From Paenibacillus rigui (GTDB lineage Bacteria > Bacillota > Bacilli > Paenibacillales > NBRC-103111): DNA of 64,000 nucleotides. Below are positions 24,155 through 31,856 of the stretch, one piece after another. The translations under genes and the position numbers were made by a program. The DNA lies in assembly GCF_002234615.1 (NCBI RefSeq), contig NZ_NMQW01000023.1, positions 186,001 through 250,000 on the forward strand, written 5' to 3'. Position 1 is the stretch's first letter. Each line of letters opens with the position of its first letter. Under the pieces are notes generated by a model, which was given only the letters and a program-made list of their open reading frames with translations, ran no database searches and was not told where the DNA came from.

Positions 24155-25795
24155 TTAGCGTTTGTTATAGCGCTCCAACGCCGCCTTTTGAATGGCAAGG
24201 GCACGATCGAGCTTAAGCTGCTTCATTTTATCCTGATATTTGTCGAAGCTGTCCAGCGGTTCGGTGCCAAGAATAATTTTGAGCGTCATTTCGTCGACCA
24301 GTGTGTTCACATCGGTCATAATTTTCGCAAACTCCGAGCTTTCCTCCGGTGTCGGCGTAATTGGAGGCAGCTTATGCTTCGCCACGTCCGTCTTTTGCCA
24401 TACAGTAATGGCATCACGCTGTGTTTGCAAAGCCAGATATTGCTCGAGATAGCGTTTGTCCTGAACGAACGGCCCGTTGTAGTTAGCGCGTACATACTTG
24501 GACATTGCTTGGGCAGGCGCCAGCTTATCCGGGTTTTTCATTAACAGATCGGTATACTTCGGATAGCCGTTTTCCATTTTGTAGCTAACGCCCTCTTGCC
24601 CGAAGTTAAAGTACATGTGACCTTCTTCGCTGTAGCCGTAGTCCAGCATTTTGGCGACCAGCTCCACATTTTTGGACGTAGCGGTGATCGCTACCATGCC
24701 GCCAGGGGAGAACGGCTGATCCAATTGTCCGAAGAAGGCGGTGTCGCCTTTCTTGGCAACAGGGTACGGTGCAGCAACCAGCGTAGCCTTCGGATCTTTG
24801 GCTTGGACGAGCGGCTGCCATTTGCCGATCCCGCCGCCTGCGTTACCGACCGTTGAGCCCGTTGCGCCGGAAGCGATGTTCGAATCCCAGGCTTTCGTAT
24901 CGATGGTGGCGATGTTTTTATCCAATAGGCCGTCGGCGTACCAGCTGCGGAACAAGGCAAGGAATTCCTTATAGCCTTTTTCGGCAGGACCGAATTTAAT
25001 ATCGGAGCCATCGAGATAGAAGTCGCGTGTGACACCGAACGCGCCCATGAACGGACCGTTGTTGAAATCATTAAATACGCGCGGTACGCTGTTGGCCGTG
25101 AATGGAGCCGTAGCGCCTTTCTTTTCTTTAAATGCTTTCAGCATAGCTGTCCATTCGTCAATCGTCGCAGGCATAGGGATGCCCAATTCATCGAGCCAGT
25201 CTTTGCGTACAATCGGCCCCTGGTATACCATCAAGGATTGGTCGCCGCGGATAAATGGAAAGGCATAATAGCTGCCGTTATCCGTTTTGACCATTTTGTC
25301 CACATCCGGATGCTCCTTTAAATATTTCTTCAAATTCGGAGCGTATTTGTCGATGACATCGTTCAATTTCAGAATGTAGCCGTCCTTGATCGCTTTCTCC
25401 GGTCCGCCCGGGAAATCATCCTTGAAGTTGAATTCGATCATGTCCGGCAGGTCACCCGAAGCGAGCAGCACGTTCAGCGTTTGCTTCGCTTGTCCCGTAG
25501 CAGGGGCAGTGAACTTGATGTTGACGCCGGTTCGTTTTTGCCATTCCTGGAAGAATGGGGTTTCACTATGGGAAGCTGTCACCCCGGTAAGGTTGCCTGG
25601 AAGCTCTCCCCAATACGTAACGGTTTTGTCTGATTTCATAGGATACGTTGTTGCGGCTGCGGGTGTATTCGATTTGTCGGGAGTCTTGTTGTCAGATGCT
25701 GCATCCGGAGCTTTCGTTGTACATGCGACCATCAGACCGCTCATCATCGTGGTTGCAAGCAATACGGGGACGAGTTTCTTGTTTCCTCTGTTCAT
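24155..25795 (-). CDS. CUT1 extracellular solute-binding lipoprotein, LplA type
   Basis: 546-residue lipoprotein, a length typical of LplA-like proteins (longer than the usual 420-450 of family 1). The signal peptide ends in the lipobox LMVAC (Cys25). Conserved elements include FFQEWQKRTGVNIKFTAP and PVRKDWLDELG-like PIVRKDWLDELGIPMPATIDEW, which are typical of oligosaccharide binders. Substrate unknown, presumably an oligo- or disaccharide. It is the first gene of the operon and lies downstream of a cre site and a direct repeat. AGGAGG precedes the ATG by 9 bases. Confidence 0.93.
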   Translation of the reverse strand: MNRGNKKLVPVLLATTMMSGLMVACTTKAPDAASDNKTPDKSNTPAAATTYPMKSDKTVTYWGELPGNLTGVTASHSETPFFQEWQKRTGVNIKFTAPATGQAKQTLNVLLASGDLPDMIEFNFKDDFPGGPEKAIKDGYILKLNDVIDKYAPNLKKYLKEHPDVDKMVKTDNGSYYAFPFIRGDQSLMVYQGPIVRKDWLDELGIPMPATIDEWTAMLKAFKEKKGATAPFTANSVPRVFNDFNNGPFMGAFGVTRDFYLDGSDIKFGPAEKGYKEFLALFRSWYADGLLDKNIATIDTKAWDSNIASGATGSTVGNAGGGIGKWQPLVQAKDPKATLVAAPYPVAKKGDTAFFGQLDQPFSPGGMVAITATSKNVELVAKMLDYGYSEEGHMYFNFGQEGVSYKMENGYPKYTDLLMKNPDKLAPAQAMSKYVRANYNGPFVQDKRYLEQYLALQTQRDAITVWQKTDVAKHKLPPITPTPEESSEFAKIMTDVNTLVDEMTLKIILGTEPLDSFDKYQDKMKQLKLDRALAIQKAALERYNKR

Positions 25796-25866
25796 AGATT
25801 AAGACCTCCTGATATGTCCGGTTCAGCCGGTTGATCTGTATGAGTTGACCTCATGCCCTAATCATA

Positions 25867-25880
25867 TGTTAACGCTTACA
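25867..25880 (-). promoter_or_regulatory. CcpA cre site overlapping the lplA-like promoter
   Basis: On the minus strand TGTAAGCGTTAACA agrees at every position with the cre consensus TGWAANCGNTNWCA. It ends at the -10-like TATGAT, so CcpA binding would block RNA polymerase. Known biology: CcpA with Ser46-phosphorylated HPr represses alternative sugar operons. Confidence 0.75.
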
Positions 25881-25933
25881 AAAAAGGAATCTTGAATATC
25901 GCCAAAGGCATCTTCAATTCCTTGAAACCGCAT

Positions 25934-25970
25934 TCAAAACCTCCAAAACGATCGTCAAAACCTCCAAAAC
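25934..25970 (-). promoter_or_regulatory. 21-bp-spaced direct repeat, probable AraC-type operator
   Basis: The 16-base word TCAAAACCTCCAAAAC occurs at 25934-25949 and again at 25955-25970, a period of 21 bases or two helical turns. It lies about 55 bases upstream of the cre/promoter of the lplA-like gene and directly beyond the AraC-family regulator gene. AraC proteins bind such same-face direct repeats. The regulator assignment is inference. Confidence 0.6.
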
Positions 25971-25986
25971 AGGGACAAACAAGCAG

Positions 25987-26007
25987 AAAAAAACCGCGTA
26001 TCCGCGG
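25987..26007 (-). terminator. Terminator of the membrane AraC regulator
   Basis: CCGCG-GATA-CGCGG on the minus strand, starting right after the stop codon and followed by seven T residues. Confidence 0.85.
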
Positions 26008-28377
26008 CTATTCCTCCAGCATTTCTTTATATTTACCCGGGGTGATGCCCTCGTATTTTTTGAAGGTACGGATAAAAGCATTGACGTCGTTAAAACCGAC
26101 GGCCCCCGATACTTCCGTAATGCTCTTCTTACATTGCCGGATCGATTGCTTCGCCTTCTCAATCCTCGTCTTGTTAATGAAATCGAGAAGCCCTTCGCCG
26201 GTATAGTCTTTGAACAGCTTGGACAAGTAGGTCGGCTTCATGTCAAAATGATTTCCGATCATCGAAATGTTCAGATTGGAATCGGTGTACTGCTCATGAA
26301 TAAAAGCGGTGACCCTGCCGACCAGCTCATGCAATGTTTGCTGTCTGGATTCCTGAATATTTTGCTGGCGCTTGCTGCTCGTATACTCGCATACCTTGCG
26401 CAAAAGCCCAGTCATTTGCTCCTGCATGTCATGGACCGTTTCACAGGAGGTCAGCCGCTCGATCCGTTTCGGGTTCTGGAATAAGAAGCTTTCCTGGCCG
26501 TCCCCGATTTCACTGACGGTTTTCATCATCGTGCTGACCAAATCCAGCATCAAGCACCTGGCGATGGCGACGGATACGCCGGTACGGTTTAGGTTGCGCC
26601 CGATAATCTCGTCGAGCTTTTCCTTGGACCGGTCGAAATCCCCGATTTTGACATAATTGATGAGCTGCTGCTCTTCCTGAAGCGGATAGTAATAAACAAC
26701 CTCCTCTTCTTCGGAGCCGGCCTGATGAATTTCCTCGTAGGACAGTATTTCTTTGCTGCCCATCACGAGCTTGTATTCCATGGCATCCAACGCTTCCGTG
26801 TAGGCTTTGGGAATGCCAAGCATGCCGGTATGGATCGAGCTGATGGACAGCGTCAGATGAATATGGTAATGGCTGGCCAAAAAAGCTTGCGCTTCCTTCG
26901 CAATCCGCAGCAGATCCGCTTTGCGGTCCTCAGCTTCCGTCTGCCGGAAGTTGACGAGGCAGGCCAATGCCTGATCGACCTCCGTTACGAAGCCGCGGTT
27001 GTGCTGTGCCGTAAGCTCCTCGACCACATTGCTGACGATAAATTGCAGCAGTCTTTGCTTGTCGCCCGGCTCCATCCCTTCATACCGCTCATGGAACGGT
27101 GCGCTTGCTTCCACATAGAGCATAATGACAGCGAAGTCGTTGGAATCCATCTTCATGTTAAAGGTTGTCAGCGACTCCGCAATCGGGATTTGGCTGTCAA
27201 TCCGCCCTTTCATCAGGCGTGCGATAAAATTCAGCCGCAGCGTCTGCTGCTGGCTTTTCATCCGGTCCATAATTTTATCCATCTCATTCAAGGTGCTTCC
27301 GATCGCCTGCTCGATAAAATGAAATTCGTTAAGCCCCTTGCCGTAGCTCAGATTCGATTTACCGGAGAAGGTTTGAACGAGACGGCGGACCGGGTTATAG
27401 TTTTTACGCAGGAAAAAGTACGTCAGCACGCTGCCGCCCAGCAGACTGACGAGAATGCTCACATACGTCAGGTTCCGGACGTGCTCCGCCTTTTTCCAGT
27501 ACAGGCTGCTTGGAATCATGGAAATATATTTCAGGCCGGAGCCTGCCGATTGAATGGTTTGCACCTCATACTTCGTGCCGTTCGGCATGTAATAAAAAAA
27601 GTTCGTTTCGCTCGACAGCTTGTCGAATGGAAAATTGCCGGGCAGCGCTTCCTCCGAGTTGGAGATCAAAACCTCATTGTCCCGGTTCAAAATGAGTACA
27701 TGTCCTTTATTGAACAGCTCCACATTCTGGATGGAGGACAAAATTCTCGATTGATCCAGCATGATGACATTGGTAGCCACGGCCTCCGGCTTGTCCGAGG
27801 GGAATGTACTAATGTAGGCAGCCGTTTTGCGCAGCTTGCCTTCTTCGTCAATGCGGACCATCGGCAGGAAGCCTTTGAAATTTTTGCGGCTTACAATCGA
27901 GCTCCACTTGCTAAAGGGAAACGAGGGATCGGCATGCAGCGTTTGGTAAGCGAAGGCTGCATCGCGCAGCGTACTGGGCAGTACCACGGTACCGCTGGCC
28001 GGCAGGCTCATATAAAATAAATCGACCGTCGAATAGGCGGATTTGTACAGTTTGAAATCCTGCGTGAGACGGTACAGGTCATACGTATATTCATTGGGAG
28101 AGGAAACGTATTTGTTGGAGCTGAGAAGCTCCTGAACCTGCAGATTCCACGTCAGCTCGAAATTCAGCCGTTCCACGGCTTGATAATAGTTGTCCATAAT
28201 CTCCCGGACTTGCTTGAGCAGTGAATTGTTCGCCTGATTAATCTCGCTCTCCAACGTTTCGCTGGATTGCATATACACGATGATACTGATCAAGACAGGG
28301 AGAAGGAGGATGGCCAAATAGGAAAAGAGCCAAGTCAAAACAATGCTTCGACGATTGATCATGTTGTTCAGAATCAA
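26008..28377 (-). CDS. Membrane-anchored AraC-family regulator of the lpl-type transporter
   Basis: 789-residue one-component regulator. The N-terminus has a membrane helix (about 12-33), an extracellular sensor-like domain of roughly 250 residues, a second helix around 300-320 (SILVSLLGGSVLTYFFL), then a long cytosolic middle and a C-terminal AraC DNA-binding domain with two HTH motifs (ISMIGNHFDMKPTYLSKLF and ITEVSGAVGFNDVNAFIR). TTG 28377 is the best start: AAAGGAGG lies 8 bases upstream. Such YesN/LytS-less regulators usually control the adjacent CUT1 transporter. It lies directly upstream in the same direction. Confidence 0.9.
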   Translation of the reverse strand: MILNNMINRRSIVLTWLFSYLAILLLPVLISIIVYMQSSETLESEINQANNSLLKQVREIMDNYYQAVERLNFELTWNLQVQELLSSNKYVSSPNEYTYDLYRLTQDFKLYKSAYSTVDLFYMSLPASGTVVLPSTLRDAAFAYQTLHADPSFPFSKWSSIVSRKNFKGFLPMVRIDEEGKLRKTAAYISTFPSDKPEAVATNVIMLDQSRILSSIQNVELFNKGHVLILNRDNEVLISNSEEALPGNFPFDKLSSETNFFYYMPNGTKYEVQTIQSAGSGLKYISMIPSSLYWKKAEHVRNLTYVSILVSLLGGSVLTYFFLRKNYNPVRRLVQTFSGKSNLSYGKGLNEFHFIEQAIGSTLNEMDKIMDRMKSQQQTLRLNFIARLMKGRIDSQIPIAESLTTFNMKMDSNDFAVIMLYVEASAPFHERYEGMEPGDKQRLLQFIVSNVVEELTAQHNRGFVTEVDQALACLVNFRQTEAEDRKADLLRIAKEAQAFLASHYHIHLTLSISSIHTGMLGIPKAYTEALDAMEYKLVMGSKEILSYEEIHQAGSEEEEVVYYYPLQEEQQLINYVKIGDFDRSKEKLDEIIGRNLNRTGVSVAIARCLMLDLVSTMMKTVSEIGDGQESFLFQNPKRIERLTSCETVHDMQEQMTGLLRKVCEYTSSKRQQNIQESRQQTLHELVGRVTAFIHEQYTDSNLNISMIGNHFDMKPTYLSKLFKDYTGEGLLDFINKTRIEKAKQSIRQCKKSITEVSGAVGFNDVNAFIRTFKKYEGITPGKYKEMLEE

Positions 28378-28519
28378 GGGGATCTCCTCCTTTGAGGCAA
28401 ATATCCGTAAAAGACCCGGGGACGTGCATACGCTTACAACCTAGTCAACCTTATTTTACATGGTCTTACAGAAGGAGTACACCGGAAATTGTCATGAATG
28501 GGCAACTTTTTTAACTAGC

Positions 28520-28536
28520 ATGGTAAAGTTTACCAT
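28520..28536. promoter_or_regulatory. Perfect palindrome in the divergent intergenic region
   Basis: ATGGTAAA-G-TTTACCAT is a perfect 17-base palindrome located between the leftward AraC gene and the rightward PrcB-domain gene. It looks like an operator; the protein is unknown. The nearby minus-strand TGTAAGCGTATGCA (28424-28437) is a two-mismatch cre-like site. Confidence 0.45.
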
Positions 28537-28541
28537 ATGGA

Positions 28542-29201
28542 TTGTGCGATTTATCCCCCTTTTTCCTGAAACCTTTTCCGAAAGCATGCCGTCTAAAGGC
28601 GTTTATTATCGCCAAATTGAACGGCTTGAACATCCCCGCGGATGTGGATCCGAATGCAACGATTACGCAGGAGCAATATGCTGACCTGCTCATCCATGCG
28701 ATGGATACGAAGGGGACATTTCCCGTGATCGAGATGCTGATCCTGCTTACGGATGAGGACCAAGTCAGCCCGACTTCCATGAACAGTGTCCAGCGTATAT
28801 ATTTGCACGGCATTGCCAAGCTGGATGAGAAGCAAATGGCTTATCCGAAACGGGAAATGAGCCGCGGAGAGGCCGCCGTTTGGCTCCACAACGCGATCCA
28901 ATTCGTAGAGACACACACAGCACAGAAGCCCGAGCCGCCTGTGGAGCGGGGAGAGGTGGCGGTTGCCGTGGAGCGGGTCAACGACGACGTCAACAAGGTG
29001 ACGCTGACCCGTCAAATGCCAAGCCCGGGCTACGGCTTTGCCATTACAGACAATCGCTTCAAGGACGACGGCACGGCCGTTATTGCGTATTCTGTCTCGG
29101 AGCCGAAGCCGGGAATGCTCTATCCCCAGGTGCTTACTGAAGCCAAAGCGGAAACTTACATTTCCTCAAAATACAAGCCGGTGGCGGCACAACTCCGGTA
29201 A
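28542..29201 (+). CDS. SLH-like/PrcB_C-domain protein, probably 5'-truncated
   Basis: The frame encodes, from about residue 25, an SLH-like segment (DPNATITQEQYADLLIHAM; EMSRGEAAVWLHNAIQF), a spacer, and a C-terminal PrcB_C-like domain (SPGYGFAITDNRF to YISSKY). Proteins of this type are exported, but here the frame begins with a TTG lacking a ribosome binding site, and no signal peptide precedes the SLH-like region. The first 25 residues look like non-coding sequence. The likeliest reading is a gene that has lost its 5' end or contains a frameshift there. A terminator follows at 29282. Confidence 0.55.
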   Translation: MCDLSPFFLKPFPKACRLKAFIIAKLNGLNIPADVDPNATITQEQYADLLIHAMDTKGTFPVIEMLILLTDEDQVSPTSMNSVQRIYLHGIAKLDEKQMAYPKREMSRGEAAVWLHNAIQFVETHTAQKPEPPVERGEVAVAVERVNDDVNKVTLTRQMPSPGYGFAITDNRFKDDGTAVIAYSVSEPKPGMLYPQVLTEAKAETYISSKYKPVAAQLR

Positions 29202-29281
29202 GCTTTTTGTCTAAGGAGCCGAAGAGCGTAGACCCGGCCGTCGGCTCTACGGGGTTTCCGATTCAATAATCCAGGCGTTGT

Positions 29282-29318
29282 GGCATAGGTCTTGTTTCAA
29301 GACGGTGCCTCTTTTTTT
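29282..29318 (+). terminator. Terminator after the PrcB-domain gene
   Basis: GGCA-TA-GGTCTTG pairs with CAAGAC-GG-TGCC around TTT and is followed by CTTTTTTT. Confidence 0.8.
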
Positions 29319-29398
29319 GGGAAACCATGTAGCTTTGGATAGAGAATTGGGTATATAGTAAGATATACTTTATTTTCCTGCGAAAAGGAGCTGTAACC

Positions 29399-30193
29399 AT
29401 GGCAAAACAGAAGGTTTTACTGGAAGGTGTCGAGCTGGCTTATCAACAACAAGGTCAGGGAACAACGGTTCTCCTGCTGCACGGCTTCTGCGGGAGCTCC
29501 GCTTATTGGGACAAGGTGCTGCCGCTCCTCCCGGACGATATACGCGTGATCGCGCCGGATTTGCGCGGCCATGGCGACTCTTCGTCGCCGGACGGTACGT
29601 ATACGATGGAAGTGTTCGCCGCGGACATCGTTCAGCTGATCGGCAAGCTGGATGCCGGCAAAGCGATCGTGCTCGGACATTCCCTTGGCGGCTACGTTAC
29701 TCTGGCGCTGGCGGACAAGCAGCCTGAGCTGCTGAAGGCGTTCGGTCTTATTCACTCGACCGGATTTCCGGACAGCGAGGAGGGCAAGGCGGGCCGGTTG
29801 AAAGGAATTCAGACGATTCAGGAAAAAGGGCTGCCGGCGTTCATCGAAGGCCTGATTCCGAAGCTGTTCGCTCCGGCTCATTTGGAGTCGATGCCTGAGG
29901 CGGTGCAGGAAGCCAAGCGTATCGGGCTCAGCACGAGTCCCCAAGGAGCTATGGCTACGCTGGAAGGGATGCGTACCCGTCCAGACCGCAATGACGTGCT
30001 GAAGCAGGCGAAGCAGCCGGTGCTGCTCGTCGCGGGCGAGCACGATCAGATCATCCCTGCAGAGCGTACCTTTGTCGTCGACGGCGGCAGCGTGTCGCAG
30101 CGGAAGATCGACGAGGTCGGTCATATGAGCATGATGGAGAACCCGAAGGCGCTGGCGGATGCTATTGTTGCGTTTGTGCGTAGTTTGGGGTAA
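29399..30193 (+). CDS. Alpha/beta hydrolase
   Basis: 264-residue soluble hydrolase of the alpha/beta fold. The oxyanion region is LLLHGFCGSSAYWD, the nucleophile elbow GHSLGGYV (Ser about residue 95), the acid GEHDQIIP and the catalytic histidine VGHMSMMENP. This set fits esterases, C-C hydrolases or 3-oxoadipate enol-lactonase-like enzymes; no substrate can be assigned. AAAGGAG precedes the start. It is monocistronic and followed by two tandem terminators. Confidence 0.9.
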   Translation: MAKQKVLLEGVELAYQQQGQGTTVLLLHGFCGSSAYWDKVLPLLPDDIRVIAPDLRGHGDSSSPDGTYTMEVFAADIVQLIGKLDAGKAIVLGHSLGGYVTLALADKQPELLKAFGLIHSTGFPDSEEGKAGRLKGIQTIQEKGLPAFIEGLIPKLFAPAHLESMPEAVQEAKRIGLSTSPQGAMATLEGMRTRPDRNDVLKQAKQPVLLVAGEHDQIIPAERTFVVDGGSVSQRKIDEVGHMSMMENPKALADAIVAFVRSLG

Positions 30194-30271
30194 AACCGGT
30201 AGTCACCGGAACAACGGTAACGTACATGATGACGCAGCAGGCAGGACGAGGCTGACGGTAAAGGGTTTAAG

Positions 30272-30330
30272 AGGAGCCGGAGGATCGGCTCCTTTTTGTT
30301 TGTCTTCGACTCCTGAAGGAGTCGTTTTTT
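30272..30330 (+). terminator. Two tandem terminators after the hydrolase
   Basis: AGGAGCCG/CGGCTCCT followed by TTTTTGTTT (30272-30299), then CGACTCC/GGAGTCG followed by TTTTTTG (30307-30331). They isolate the next gene transcriptionally. Confidence 0.85.
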
Positions 30331-30458
30331 GTTAATGCTATACAAATATCCCAGAACCAGATATTATATTTACCGTATATATCCAAGGAACGAGGAGCTG
30401 ACGATTGGCGGGGTTCGTCAAGAACCGGCACGCCAATATGGATGAAGGGGTATGATCG

Positions 30459-31856
30459 ATGCTGACGGCAGATGAACCATTGGAGAAAATTCATGAAATC
30501 ATTTATCGCAATTTACATGATACGTTAAGGCTGCTGAACAAAAGGCTTCATCTCAAAATGTACGCGGTGCTGTACGACGAGAACGATTCTTATCGGGACA
30601 CAATTCGTGTGAGGAAGACCGTGTCGGATTCCAATCAAACCGGGTATAACGTCAACCAAGAAAGCATTGAAGACTTTGCTCACATGTTTCGGGAGCTGTC
30701 GATAGAGAACAAATATGAGAAGGATGCAGCTGCGCTCCGTTCGGGGATTAAAGATTTGCTCAATCAGGAGAAAGGAATGTACCGTTCCAAGACGCAGGAG
30801 CCGGACGAGAACGAAGGGGCGGCCGGTGAGCGGGAAACAAAGGACAAGGGATCTGCCAAATCGAATGATTTTACGATTTTTTATGCTAGTGAAGTTGAAC
30901 TGAGAAGCATTGAAAATGCTGGTTTCGCCATTTATGTACTGGAAATTCGTAATTTGGATGAGATGTCCGTAGGGTTATTTTACAGACAGCCTCAGTTTTC
31001 ATTTTTGCGCATGCTCCTGGATTATTTCTTTATTGACTACTTTAAGAAAAACTTTCAAACAAAATATAACGAGAATCATACTCAATTCGCACGGAGAATG
31101 TCTCGTATGTTCATGGGCAAGCTGAACAACTTTCTCCAAGACGGTTGTATCCTTGCTGAATCCGGGTCCTTTGACAATGCTATTAATCCCGCTTATTACA
31201 TTCATGATTTGCAGGAAAAAATCGACGATATCTCCACCCAGACCTACGAGGGAAGTTCTCCTTTCGGAAGCATTGTTTTTTGCCAGCGGAATCTCATTAC
31301 GGAGAAAGGGCAGCAGCGAATCCAGTTCGCTATCAAATTTATCGATGAAGATAAGATTAAACTGGAGGATGCCAAACGGATCCGGAAGCTGCTTGAGTTA
31401 ACAGATGCGAAGAAAGAGTTGTATTTAATTGCGGACCATCAGTTTGTGTACGGATTGGGTAAAGTGGACTGGGGAAAAATGAAGGAACATTTGACTTTAC
31501 GAGTCGAATTCAGGGGCTTATCGCACTATGAGCTTCAGCTTATTCGATTGGATGAAAGCTACCAGAAAAATGGATATGTTTTATTTGATGGAGATAACAA
31601 GATTTATCAGACGCAGGCACTACTGAAGGCCGATTGCTTGTTAGCTGTTTCTTTTAAAAACCCTAGGCTTGGAGAGGACGGCTATTCACCGCAAAAGCTT
31701 CGCAATCTGCTGCGTTCCCAGTTTTTTGACGGCAAGCAGAGTATGGATAGCGATAGAGCCATTGACAAGCTGGAAAACATTATTCGAAGGCCAAGGAGCA
31801 GAAACACGGGACGATGGTCGTCATTACAGAGGAAGTGGTGGCACGCTCCGAGCTAG
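30459..31856 (+). CDS. N-terminal part of a frameshifted DisA_N-like/TPR protein
   Basis: 465-codon frame whose last 23 or so codons are out of phase with the true protein. Up to about residue 442 (DKLENIIR) it reads as a soluble, charged protein with no recognised full domain; GSIVFCQRNLI and RIRKLLELTDAKKELYLIAD followed by VYGLGKV recall the sensor versions of diadenylate-cyclase-like domains, a weak impression. After base 31787 coding continues in the -1 frame as KAKEQKHGTMVVITEE, the N-terminal helix and strand of a DisA_N domain. ATG 30459 is preceded by AAGGGGTATG. Treat this and the next entry as one broken gene of about 870 codons. Confidence 0.75.
   Translation: MLTADEPLEKIHEIIYRNLHDTLRLLNKRLHLKMYAVLYDENDSYRDTIRVRKTVSDSNQTGYNVNQESIEDFAHMFRELSIENKYEKDAAALRSGIKDLLNQEKGMYRSKTQEPDENEGAAGERETKDKGSAKSNDFTIFYASEVELRSIENAGFAIYVLEIRNLDEMSVGLFYRQPQFSFLRMLLDYFFIDYFKKNFQTKYNENHTQFARRMSRMFMGKLNNFLQDGCILAESGSFDNAINPAYYIHDLQEKIDDISTQTYEGSSPFGSIVFCQRNLITEKGQQRIQFAIKFIDEDKIKLEDAKRIRKLLELTDAKKELYLIADHQFVYGLGKVDWGKMKEHLTLRVEFRGLSHYELQLIRLDESYQKNGYVLFDGDNKIYQTQALLKADCLLAVSFKNPRLGEDGYSPQKLRNLLRSQFFDGKQSMDSDRAIDKLENIIRRPRSRNTGRWSSLQRKWWHAPS

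Noticed and set aside
26725-28020. 431-codon frame antisense to the membrane AraC gene
   Set aside because: Composition is that of a reverse-strand shadow and the AraC protein has clear domains.
28424-28437. cre site upstream of the membrane AraC gene
   Set aside because: Two mismatches to the consensus, including a core position; kept only as a weak resemblance.
31770-31856. Programmed -1 frameshift joining the two parts of the DisA_N-like gene
   Set aside because: No X-XXY-YYZ slippery heptamer or downstream pseudoknot is visible in the overlap; adding one base restores the expected protein more simply.
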